A stretch of DNA of 17,271 bases from Thalassiosira profunda (taxonomy: Eukaryota > Bacillariophyta > Thalassiosirophyceae > Thalassiosirales > Thalassiosiraceae), in assembly GCA_036939355.1 (NCBI GenBank), contig JALLAP010000861.1, positions 1-17,271 on the forward strand, given 5' to 3'. A program made the position numbers and the translations under genes. Position 1 is the first letter of the stretch, and every line of letters begins with the position of its first letter. The notes under the pieces are model-generated. The model was not told the DNA's origin, made no database searches, and saw only the letters and a program-made list of their open reading frames with translations. Shown one piece after another: positions 8,101-16,240 of the stretch.

Positions 8101-10541
8101 TGGCCAACATGATTGCAGGGTTCGGAATGGCTGTCTTGTGGCCTGAAGCTGGAGCGTGGTACTTGCTCCTAGTGACGGTGTGCGTTCTGTCATTCATGCT
8201 GATCAGCGTGATTTCTCCCCTCTACTCCGATCGCAACAATGGGCTGTTCAAGATGCTCCTATCGCAAAACATGATGGAACGATCGTTTTTGCTTGGGACC
8301 AGTCTTTACTCGCTGATGGTCCAATTCGCGTATACGTTCGTCGTCTTGACCCTCTTCTTTGGCTCAAGCGTGAGTAGCAGCGTTGCCTTCCCTGCACGTC
8401 TTTTGCTATGCCTGACCTGACTTTTGACTGCGTTAACCTTTTATCTCCCCAGATCTATCGCACAGCCGTGATACCCAATTGCGGATCGGACGAACCTTCG
8501 TACTACACAGACGATGTTTACAACAACACTTGGTCTTCCTACGACGGATCTTACGACTACCAATGTGGATATGCAAAGTTTGGCCAGAGACCGTGAGTTG
8601 CAACGAAAGATGCATCTCCCCCTCATCTCGATATCACCTTACCCCTGCTAATGTCTTCTTCTTTTGCCCAGGACTGTGAACCCGAGATACGGCCAAATGG
8701 AGGTGCTTTCTTGGATGGACGACGGAACCGAGGCAACAGTGTACGCGCACATTGCCCCCGGAGGATACGAGCTGGTGCTTGGGATCATTGTCGTCTTCTC
8801 GCTGACCTTTCCAGGCGCCGTCCTGTCGAGTGCCTTTCTACCGGGCTTCAAGCTGAGCCTCGTCGGCATCTCCCTGGTGCTCTTGGCCGCTTGTGCATCC
8901 CCAGGCATCTTGCACGCCACTTGGGCGCTGGATCCCTACTGGGCTGGAAACTACACAGAGCACGTCCAGAGCATCTACAACTGCACCAGCCAATATGCAC
9001 CGGACGATGTCGCCGATGGTTTTCTGGCGTGCACGGGTCTGTTGATGTCGAATCCATTCATCCTTTACACTCCGCCCGTCGCCGCTATCCTGCCGCAAAT
9101 CGGTCTCTTCCAAACGCTGTCGCTATCTTTGATGAGCGACATCGTGTTTTACTCGAAGCCGGAACAATATGTGGATCAGATAGTCGCAAAGCTAGTGGAG
9201 AACGGCGCCTCTTGCACTGGCTCCAGGTGCAAGTTTGAGTACGCCAGAGAGCTGTATGGACAGAATCTTGGGTACATGATGCTAGGTGCTGTGCTACTGC
9301 TTCTCCTTGGCCTCGTTCTGGCCACGGCGTTGGTCTTCCCTTTCCCTTGGATGGTCCGAGCGAGGCATTCTCTTGGGGCTTTGTTCAGTTTCTGCAAGAA
9401 GCAGAGTGGCAGTTCGAGCTCTGAGGTAGAAGAGCTGGGAGAAGTTGACGTGGAGAGAAATCTCGTTCACAGCATCATTCAACCTATCCTCTCGAGACCC
9501 GAGGAAGTCGACATTGAGGCGAACGAGGCATCTAATCCAGTCCTCTCCTTCTCGGCCAGAAATGAAATCATCGATCAGCTGCCGCCCGTCGTCATGCACA
9601 AACTGCGCAAAGTGTATCCTGCTCTCGGCGGCGCCCCTGAAAAGGTGGCGCTGAACTCGCTCGACTTGCACGTGCCACGGGGTCAGGTCCTAGGCTTGCT
9701 CGGCAAGAATGGGGCAGGGAAAACGACAGCTCTGAACATTCTGGCCGGTGTGCACGATGCGTCCAGTGGCCTGGGCCTGATAGCTGGTTACTCCTGCGAT
9801 TCGGAGCGGAACTCGGTGTATGAACGTCTCGGCAATTGTCCTCAATTCGACGTCGTTTGGAGGCAGCAGAGCGTGCAACGTCATCTCGAGTTCTACGCCA
9901 GGTTGAAAGGCATCGGCAGTCCTGACAAAGCGGCGTGGGAAATTGCGAATGCCGTGGGGCTTGGTGCACCGGAAGTGTACAAGAGGCCCAGCGGCAATCT
10001 CTCGGGCGGCATGAGGAGGAGGCTTTCTATCGCGGTGTCGCTCTTGGGGGCTCCTTCAACGCTTCTGCTTGATGAGCCAACGACGGGGCTGGACCCTTCG
10101 ACGCGCAACGAGATCTGGAACCTCGCGTCCTCCTTTGCAACCCCCGAGCGAGCCATCGTCCTCACCACGCACATGATGCTGGAAGCCGATGCCTTGTGCT
10201 CTAGGATTGCAATCGTCGCAAAAGGATGCCTCAAAGTCGTGGGAACGCAGCAGCACCTCAAGGATAACTATGGGTCCGGGTACCTCTTGCAGCTCAATCT
10301 CGCACATGACAACGACGACTGTATCAACGACATGTTAGCATTCGTCAAGGCGAACATTCACGAGGATGCCAAGATTGTGACGAAGCAGGCGAAGACGATC
10401 CACATCAATCTGCCCCGAGAAATTCAGGTGCAGAAGCTGTTCCGGACGATGTACAGCGATGGTGCCGCCGAAGCCATGATCAACCAGTTCCTGGTCTCTC
10501 AGTCATCCCTCGAGGATGTCTTCCTGGCCCTCGGAGAGTAG
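5169..10541 (+). CDS. Full-size ABCA-subfamily ABC transporter, exons 5169-8369, 8453-8592, 8672-10541
   Basis: The spliced frame of 1736 residues has two membrane domains and two ATPase domains in TMD-NBD-TMD-NBD order, the layout of full-size ABCA lipid transporters. In NBD1, Walker A GHNGAGKST is at 561-569, signature SGGMKRR at 661-667, Walker B/D-loop VLDEPTTGMD at 682-691, and the H-loop lies in LLTTHAMEEAD. In NBD2, Walker A GKNGAGKTT is at about 1458, signature LSGGMRRR at about 1557 and LLDEPTTGLD at about 1579. Each NBD is followed by the ABCA C-terminal motif SSLEEVFLAV or SSLEDVFLAL. The NBD1 Q-loop reads GECKQDD where NBD2 has NCPQFD. The ATG at 5169 gives an N-terminus leading into TM1 (about 25-45). 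All catalytic residues are present, so both sites should hydrolyse ATP. Lipid or sterol movement is the family norm; the substrate is unknown. The promoter module at 4880 lies upstream. Confidence 0.9.
8370..8452 (+). other. ABCA intron 1 (83 bp)
   Basis: The intron begins GTGAGT and ends with a pyrimidine-rich tract and CCCCAG. A GTTAAC about 20 bases before the acceptor is a possible branch site. Removing it is phase 0 and joins FFGSS to IYRTAV. Without splicing, the frame meets a stop at 8418-8420. Confidence 0.85.
8593..8671 (+). other. ABCA intron 2 (79 bp)
   Basis: The intron begins GTGAGT and ends TTTTGCCCAG, with GCTAAT as a plausible branch site. Splicing completes a Pro codon (CC|G) and joins FGQRP to TVNPRY. 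It encloses, with intron 1, a small exon of 140 bases that encodes a Tyr/Asp/Asn-rich loop of the second membrane domain. Confidence 0.85.
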
Positions 10542-10710
10542 TTTCTTGTTTGTTGCACCTGGCCCTAAGAGCAGAGATAGCGGAGTCAAGTAAAGATAGA
10601 ACATTCATTGTTTACTTTTGTCAGCTGCTGTCCAACTGCACTCCAACCCAACGTAAATAATAAATCTTCACACATGCCATGCATGGAGCAACAAACACTC
10701 CCTGGCTGCC
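10542..10710. other. Convergent 3' spacer between ABCA and the HA-domain gene
   Basis: This short A/T-richer region holds the likely 3' ends of both convergent genes. The only recognisable element is AATAAA at 10659-10664 on the plus strand. Confidence 0.5.
10659..10664 (+). terminator. Putative polyadenylation signal AATAAA of the ABCA gene
   Basis: A canonical AATAAA lies 118 bases after the ABCA stop codon, inside an A/T-rich patch (AATAATAAATC). The position suits a 3' UTR end. It lies close to the 3' end of the opposing gene, so the two transcripts may overlap. Confidence 0.45.
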
Positions 10711-12559
10711 TCAATCACTCTTGAAGACAAACCCAATTTTGACCAACTCCAAAATGCGTTCGTCGTTTAAGCTGCCACACTGCCGACCGAGTTTGTAGGA
10801 TCGATACATCGTGCTCAGGGATTTCACCCAATTGTACAGCCGATGCTCGTCCGACTTCGGATCGTCCTTGTTCGATGGGACATCAAAATGCCCGTTCAAT
10901 GTGCCAAAGGCGACCAACTTCTCGTAGCCCTCGGCCCAGCTCATCTTCGTGTTCCCTCTGGGCGTCCACTCGAACCCAACCTCGTCGAGTTTGGGAGCCC
11001 GATTCTGCATGAACTTCTTGTCCTTCCGCACGTACGCCTGCCGCTGCTTGTGCACCCAGCATCCCAAGCCCTGGCGGGCCTGCGACGGCCACCGTCCGTG
11101 CTCGTTGTAATACTCAATTAATTCTGCGAAGCGGCTTTCCCACGACACCGTGGGCGGAGCGAGCGACCAGGCGAAGCCCAGCGCGTCCAGCTGCTGGACC
11201 CGCTCGGCGATGAGCGTCCGGGCCAGGAGGGGCTTTCCCTCGGGAGGCTGGTCGTCGACCTCCTTGCCCTTCTTGCGGAGGTTGGCCCGTCGTTCGCGGA
11301 TGCCACGCACCCAGTTGGCGAGCTGAAGGAATGCAACGTGAGATGCGCATCAGGACAGAGAGCAAACAGCAACCTGCAAAGAGAACTAAACGCACCTCGA
11401 CGTCCTCGTGGCCCTTGGGCACGACGCAATCTCCGTGCGCCTCCTTGTACGCCGCCAGCCGCCCGTACATATCCTCGAAGCTCTCCCCGCCCTTGTTTTC
11501 TTTCTTGTTTTTGCGTTCGGTATCGCTCCCCAATTGCCAACCCGTGCGCTTCCGGCTGCCGGCCCGACGACGCTTCTTCCCTGCCGATTCGCGGGCGTCG
11601 ACGAGCTTTGAGAGCGTCGGTCCCATGACCTCCTCGAGGAGCGGGGCGCCGGTCTTGCGGGGCGGGGCGTCCTTCTTGGGCCGTCCCCGCTTCGGGGGCT
11701 CGATTTCGGGGAGCGGCGGCACATCCCCCACTCCGGCGCCCGCAGATGTCTTCGCCTCGGCCGCTTCCAATTTGGCGTTGGGGACGACGAGGAAGGCGGA
11801 TTCGAGCATGTCCAATGCCCCCTGCAATTCCGTCAGGCCCACGCGCTTGGGACGCCCGCGCGTTTCCCTCTTGGCGGATTCGCCTTCCAACGGGGGCGCC
11901 GCGCCGGCTTTCGCGGCCTTGGCGTACGCCGCCTTCTTTTCAAGGCGATCGAGCTTGGCGTGCAGCCACGACAAATAATTGTAGATTTCAATGTGGAGCT
12001 CATCCCGTTCGGCGTCGGGGAGCAGCGCCGAATCGTGCAGCATGTTGACGGACGTCCGCGCCTTCCGCTTCTTCTCTTTGGGGGCGGCCTCCTTCTTCCC
12101 CTCGGCGACTGCACTTTTCTTCCCCTCGTCCATCGACGCCATCGTTTCCAGCTCCCCCAGCCCGTTGGGGTACGGCCTCTGGTTCAGGTACACCACGACC
12201 TTCCCGTCCTCCCCGCACTCCAGCGCAGGCTCCGCGTGGGGATAACACTCGAGCCAGTTGCGCTTGGTCGAGTACGGCACAAACGTGATGCCGTTCGCGC
12301 GATCGAAGCCGTGCGCCTCGAGGTGAGCCAGCGCCGGATCGATGTGGAGGGCGTTCTCGATCCAGGCGAAGGCGTGCTCCTGCCGGGGACGGAAGCAACC
12401 GGCGGGGGTGGCAGTGGTGCGGAAGGCGTGGAGGACACCGGAGGGGTGGATGGCGCGAGAGCTGGGAGGGAGGTCCGTCGCGAAGGCGAAGCTGGAGGCG
12501 TCGGCGACCCGGAAGCCGGGCTTGGGCGCGGCGTTACTACTGGAGGTCGCGGCGCTCAT
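10711..12559 (-). CDS. AT-hook and helicase-associated (HA) domain protein, exons 12559-11396 and 11322-10711
   Basis: The spliced product is 591 residues. Residues 1-135 form a compact-looking N-terminal region containing FRPRQEHAFAWIENAL and TKRNWLECYPHAE, which I do not recognise. A Lys-rich stretch follows, then two AT-hook-like cores (RGRPKR at 234-239, KRGRPKK at 290-296) and basic clusters (KKRRRAGSRKR) suited to nuclear entry and DNA binding. Three HA domains follow (about 360-441, 449-508, 516-588) with the family pattern 'W-x-x-x-Y-x-x-L-x-x-Y...G-x-x-x-x-P...LxxWVxxQR...LxxxGFxW'. HA domains are abundant in diatoms and are thought to bind nucleic acid; there is no helicase motor here. 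The first HA domain is split by the intron, which supports the splice model. The start at 12559 follows ATTGCAAC directly. It shares a 753-base divergent region with GEMIN2. Confidence 0.8.
11323..11395 (-). other. Intron of the HA-domain gene (73 bp)
   Basis: Read on the minus strand it begins GTGCGT and ends TCCTTCAG. It is phase 0 and joins GHEDVE to LANWVRGIRERR, restoring the conserved 'LxxWVxxxR' core of the first HA domain. Unspliced, the frame continues with unrelated sequence. Confidence 0.8.
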
Positions 12560-13312
12560 GTTGCAATGTTCTTTTGTGACGATGCTGAAACAGAGGGTAG
12601 ATCTGGAAGGGCAATGGATTGCAATGAATGAGATTTCTGCACATAAGATGTGGAGCAAAAGTGCTCGCGTCTAGACCATCCTCTCAAGCCCATAATTGCA
12701 ACCCATATTTGATGCCCCGAAATTGCAACCGCGGAGGATTATCGGACGCCTCCTTGCGCGTGATTGGTCCCTGCCGCCTCGCACCAACATCACGACATCA
12801 CATGCACCATCGGAATTTCGTTGCAGGCACAAACGCACATCTCACGCACAAAACCCGCCGTCGACGGCCGCAACGAACTCACCGGTGGGCTCCTCTCCGG
12901 ACGCGCGACGACGAGGGGACCTGCTGATTGACGCTGGGGGGGAGAGGCGGCCGGCACGTGGGGGCGGGGACGGAGCGGCGTTGGCCAACGCGTTGTGGTG
13001 AACCTCGTCTAGTCTCGCCAACCGCTACATACCCCCTACCTTGAGACTACGTACGCATGTAGATAAAAGGCTCCGAGCGCGAGCAGCCTGCGCCCTCGCC
13101 CTCGCCGCCTCTAAAATTGCCATTGAACGGCGCAAGTAGTCTGGCGCCACGCCCTCCGCTTTGACCCCCCAGGATCCGGCGGCTGCCGGCGGCGTGAGGT
13201 TAGGACATTAGAAGTAGCGGTTTCACGTCCAACGTTGCAACGAGCACAATCACCCACGCCCATCTCCCAACCCATCACCCATCCTGTTGCCGTCGGACGT
13301 CCACACTGCAAT
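12560..13312. promoter_or_regulatory. Divergent promoter region between the HA-domain gene and GEMIN2
   Basis: These 753 bases hold five TTGCAA palindromes (12561, 12619, 12696, 12723, 13235), two of which are part of ATTGCAACC copies exactly 27 bases apart (12695 and 12722). A CACGTG G-box-like site lies at 12955-12960, and the TACGTACG...TAGATAAAAG module at 13048-13069. The open frames that cross it show no protein signature. Confidence 0.5.
13048..13070 (+). promoter_or_regulatory. Putative core promoter module of GEMIN2
   Basis: TACGTACG and TAGATAAAAG, separated by four bases, match the module upstream of the ABCA gene, where the two halves abut. It lies about 243 bases upstream of the GEMIN2 ATG. 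The function is inferred from recurrence in two promoters. Confidence 0.45.
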
Positions 13313-14581
13313 ATGGACGCGCAAGCGACGGGCGATTGCGAGACATCCAATGGGAGCGAGATTCTCACGGGCGGCGACAACGCGCCTTGCAAAGGCGAGG
13401 GTGCATTAACCAATGGCCCCGACGACGGCAAGCCACCGTCCACTGACGATGCAGCACCGCCCACCATCACTGGTCAACCCAACAAGAAGAGAAAGTATCA
13501 CGGGACAAAGAGCAACGGAGAGGACGAACATCGCAATCTCGACGAAGCCACGACGGTGGAAGATCTTTCCGGAATGGACGTGACCACCTACCTCGCGTGG
13601 GTGAACCGGCAGGCGCAATCGCTGCCCGACGTGTTCGTCGCCGGAGACGGAGAAAGGGAAGATAAAGAGTCCCCAAACGATTCGCAACATGACGATGGAG
13701 CCGAGCCGTTCGAGGGCTCGCGGGCCACGCTGCAAATATTGCTGTCGAAGCGGATGGACCTCCTGCCCCCGCCCTCCGCGCGGCACCTGCCAAAAGGCAC
13801 CGTAACGGGAGAATCAACCTCCGGCTCCGCCAACACTGCATCATCCTGGGTGGCCGCCACGGTCTCCAACTTCTCCGCCCTCCGCACGTACCTCGAAACG
13901 GAGCATGCCCACTTGCCTTCCGTGCGAGAACGGAAGGTGGCCGTGCCCCGCATGAAGGACAGGGCGGCGTGGCACGTGTTCTGTTTGGGAAGGGCGGAGG
14001 CGTACGGAAACGCCGGAGGCTATTACGAGGAAGGTGACGGCGAGGAGGAAGGGGACGGAGCGAATCGACAACAAGCCGAAAGAGAAGAGTCGAAGCAACC
14101 ATCCCATATTGCACAATCGCCCTCGTCGGGTCAGCAACCACAAAGAGCAATCTACGACGCAGCCCAAGTTCCAGCGAACGGACACCCGCCCACGACCTCC
14201 CTCCTCCTGCAATTCGACCAGGTCCTCACCCGGACGTTGTTCCACCACCACGTCTACTATTTGTGCGAGTGGAGCTTTCCCCTCACGGAATCCCGCGCCG
14301 TGTGGATTTATGCCCTGTTGGCGCGGATGGAGAAGCCGTGGCACCGCGAGGAATGCTCGGCCGTGCGGAGGGTGTTGCGGGAATGCTGCGAGCGGAGGTG
14401 GAGCTTGAAGCTTCCCGACGAGGGCCGGGACGGCAGCATTGGCGAGGAGTCGAAGGCGTGGGAGCAGCTGGCGCACCTCAATGCGCTGATTGCCATCACG
14501 GGGATATATTACGAGCAAGGATCGTTCGCGGGCGGCGACGGGATGGAGTCGCTGTTCGGCGTTGCGGCAGACAGCGCGTGA
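13313..14581 (+). CDS. GEMIN2: Gemin2/SIP1 homologue (SMN-complex component)
   Basis: The product is 422 residues in a single exon. Three blocks match the SIP1/Gemin2 family: MDVTTYLAWVNRQAQSLPDV (about 88-107), corresponding to the N-terminal 'YLxxVxxEAxxxPDVxVA' helix; a central block with FSALRTYL and PRMKDRAAWHVFCLG (about 187-226); and the C-terminal helical block with WIYALLARMEKPW and ALIAITGIYYEQ (about 331-402). Gemin2 holds Sm proteins during assembly of spliceosomal snRNPs, so the job is cytoplasmic and connected with splicing. At 422 residues it is longer than animal Gemin2 (about 280), through a hydrophilic N-terminus (about 1-85), an insert at about 111-178 and an acidic/Gln/Ser insert at about 238-295. 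ATG 13313 was chosen because it is the first in frame after the TTGCAA region and has CTGCAAT just before it. Confidence 0.85.
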   Translation: MDAQATGDCETSNGSEILTGGDNAPCKGEGALTNGPDDGKPPSTDDAAPPTITGQPNKKRKYHGTKSNGEDEHRNLDEATTVEDLSGMDVTTYLAWVNRQAQSLPDVFVAGDGEREDKESPNDSQHDDGAEPFEGSRATLQILLSKRMDLLPPPSARHLPKGTVTGESTSGSANTASSWVAATVSNFSALRTYLETEHAHLPSVRERKVAVPRMKDRAAWHVFCLGRAEAYGNAGGYYEEGDGEEEGDGANRQQAEREESKQPSHIAQSPSSGQQPQRAIYDAAQVPANGHPPTTSLLLQFDQVLTRTLFHHHVYYLCEWSFPLTESRAVWIYALLARMEKPWHREECSAVRRVLRECCERRWSLKLPDEGRDGSIGEESKAWEQLAHLNALIAITGIYYEQGSFAGGDGMESLFGVAADSA

Positions 14582-14780
14582 CAAAAGTGACAGCTCGACA
14601 TGTACGAAAGCGCTAGATTTACCGATAATCCTCGGAAGAGGATCTCGCTTCGATCCGTCCGCATTCCTCTCTAATCCATACAAGGATTCTCGTTTATCCA
14701 AACAACAAGAGACATCCTTCCCTGTATTCTGTGCAGTGCGGGCAGCCGTCGTTCAGAAGAGGCGCCACATCACAAACAAC
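14582..14780. other. Convergent 3' spacer between GEMIN2 and the Ser/Arg-rich secreted protein
   Basis: The 199 bases hold the 3' ends of two convergent genes. I see no coding signal, repeat or canonical AATAAA on either strand. Confidence 0.4.
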
Positions 14781-15776
14781 TTACTCCACGGCGACGAAGC
14801 GGGCATCCTTGCTGGTCGATGATTTGGTGCTCGACTTGGAGTCTCCGCTCGAGCTGTTGGACCNCTTGGAGTCTCCGCTCGAGCTGTTGGACCGCGAGTT
14901 AGACCCGGACGAGCCCTTGCTGGACGACGACGAACCGCCGGAGGAGGAATCGCGAGAGGAAGATCCGGAGCCCGAGCCCGAACCATCGCGAGTCTCCTTC
15001 CTCGACTTACCCGTCGGAGCGGTGGTGGGCGTGACGGCCTGATCCTCGTAAAAGTCGGAGGAGGAGCTGGTGCGGCCGTTCTTGCGGCGGTTTGCCTTGC
15101 GGGCGGTTGGGCGGCTGCGGCTCGTCGGGCGGCGGTTCGGTGACCGGTCGCTGCGGGAGGTGTTGCGGTCCTTCCGACGGCGGTTCTCGCTGCGAGCGGT
15201 GGGGCGGCTGTTCGGCGACGAGTCGTTGCGCCTGCTGTTGTAACGCTTCTTGGCCCGGTTCTTCTTGTAGCGGTTGCAGCGCTTGTTACTGCCGCAATCC
15301 TCGGACGACGAGTAGTCCGTCCAATCCCTGGAGTCGGAGTAGATGTCTTCGCAGAGGTCTTCACAATCACGGCGGTCTCGTGCGTTGCGGATATCATCGC
15401 ATCGGCGGTTGATGCAGTTGCGGATGGTCCGGGAATCGCGAGAGCTGGTGGTGTAGTAGTGCTTGGCGTCAGCGGTAGCGTACTCACCGTCGGCCTGCAA
15501 GAGAGGATATCAAACAAGCATAATATGAGTGTTGTGCACAGAGAGGAGGCAGGGTGCACCAAGCAAAACAGGAAGCCAGGAAGGGCACGTCGAAGACACA
15601 GCTGGCCCATCCCACGAGCACCAGCTCCCGCATCCATCGAGACCTACACTATCGTACATCTAACTCACCGCGAAGTCCCCGAGGAGCTGGGCCTCGGCGG
15701 CCACCTCCTCGTGTGCGTGGACGGCGGCGGCCCCGAGGAGCGCGAGCGCCGCGGCCTTGATAAGGTGCACCTTCAT
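14781..15776 (-). CDS. Secreted Ser/Arg-rich protein with a six-cysteine segment, exons 15776-15669 and 15494-14781
   Basis: The spliced product is 273 residues. Exon 1 encodes a signal peptide (MKVHLIKAAALALLGAAAVH, likely cut after AVHA) and a short acidic leader. Exon 2 begins ADGEYATADAKHYY and has six cysteines (63, 68, 80, 84, 103, 109) in CX4C, CX3C and CX5C pairs. A strongly basic Arg/Asn/Ser region (about 110-180) has repeated PTxRS and RPTAR motifs, followed by a Ser/Gly-rich C-terminus (about 207-260) with a 10-residue tandem repeat. Residue 247 is unknown because of the N at 14864. I recognise no enzyme domain. A secreted Ser-rich, polybasic, low-complexity chain is the composition of diatom biosilica proteins such as silaffins; that is composition only, and a cell-wall or mucilage role is equally possible. 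It shares its first 24 codons with the divergent gene at 16241. Confidence 0.7.
14835..14893. repeat. Two identical 29-base stretches around a single N (apparent 30-base in-frame tandem repeat)
   Basis: Bases 14835-14863 and 14865-14893 are identical (29 bases) and are separated only by the N at 14864. If the N is G on the plus strand, this is a perfect 30-base tandem repeat that adds ten codons to the Ser-rich tail. The same picture would also result from joining two contig ends that overlap by 29 bases. The sequence alone cannot decide. Confidence 0.8.
15495..15668 (-). other. Intron of the Ser/Arg-rich secreted-protein gene (174 bp)
   Basis: On the minus strand it begins GTGAGT and ends CTCTCTTGCAG. 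It is phase 0 and joins LLGDFA to ADGEYAT. It separates the signal peptide exon from the mature-protein exon. It is twice as long as the other introns in this window. A second good donor sequence, GGTGAGTAC, occurs just inside exon 2 (about 15482-15490). Confidence 0.75.
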
Positions 15777-16240
15777 GGTTCTTGAGATTCCCTCTATCGA
15801 TGCCCGACGAATCTCCCCCGGCCCTACAATATGTATGGTGAGGATGCGAGCAACAAATAATGAGCGGAGCCGCCAAGCCTTTGTGGCCTGCTTGGGTTGT
15901 CGGTGACAGTGAAGAGGACAAACCAAGATCAACACGCGTCTTTACTTTATGTCAATGAAAATTTGCAATTGATACCCCGTTGCAAGTATCTGAAAATAAC
16001 ATGCCCAGAGAACCAAACTTTGCATAAAATTACCTCGATATCTGCGGTAATAACAACCTGGGGAGATCACCACAATCGATGTAATAGAGCTACCTCGATA
16101 CCCCTGCCTCTTTTATGTCAGATTCGAGCAGTCGGAAAGAATGAAACCGCTCGAGCTCAACTCCTCAACAGCGCTCGTCTCTGCTTGCAACCTCGACCTT
16201 CGCGGGGCGGCCCTCACAGTATGTAACATACACCATCGCC
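15777..16240. promoter_or_regulatory. Divergent promoter region between the two secreted-protein genes
   Basis: These 464 bases are more A/T-rich than the surroundings. They hold three TTGCAA sites (15963, 15980, 16185) and two copies of TACCTCGATA exactly 60 bases apart (16031-16040, 16091-16100). No coding signal was seen. A shared control region for the two divergent genes is plausible but inferred. Confidence 0.45.

Noticed and set aside
11960..12631. 223-codon plus-strand frame opposite the HA-domain gene
   Set aside because: It is rich in Arg, Gly and Val in GC-rich DNA, has no motif, and lies antisense to an exon with clear AT-hook and HA context.
13467..14701. Minus-strand frames across the GEMIN2 gene
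   Set aside because: They are Arg/Pro-rich antisense shadows; the plus-strand frame matches the Gemin2 family in three separate blocks.
14781..15494. Ser/Arg-rich exon as an SR splicing factor
   Set aside because: There is no RNA-recognition motif, RS dipeptides do not form runs, and the protein carries a signal peptide, so a nuclear splicing role is unlikely.
14753..15637. 294-codon open frame on the minus strand rich in Thr/Ala/Pro/Arg
   Set aside because: It is the alternate frame of the repetitive Ser/Arg-rich exon and reads through its intron; the frame with the signal-peptide exon and clean splice sites is better supported.
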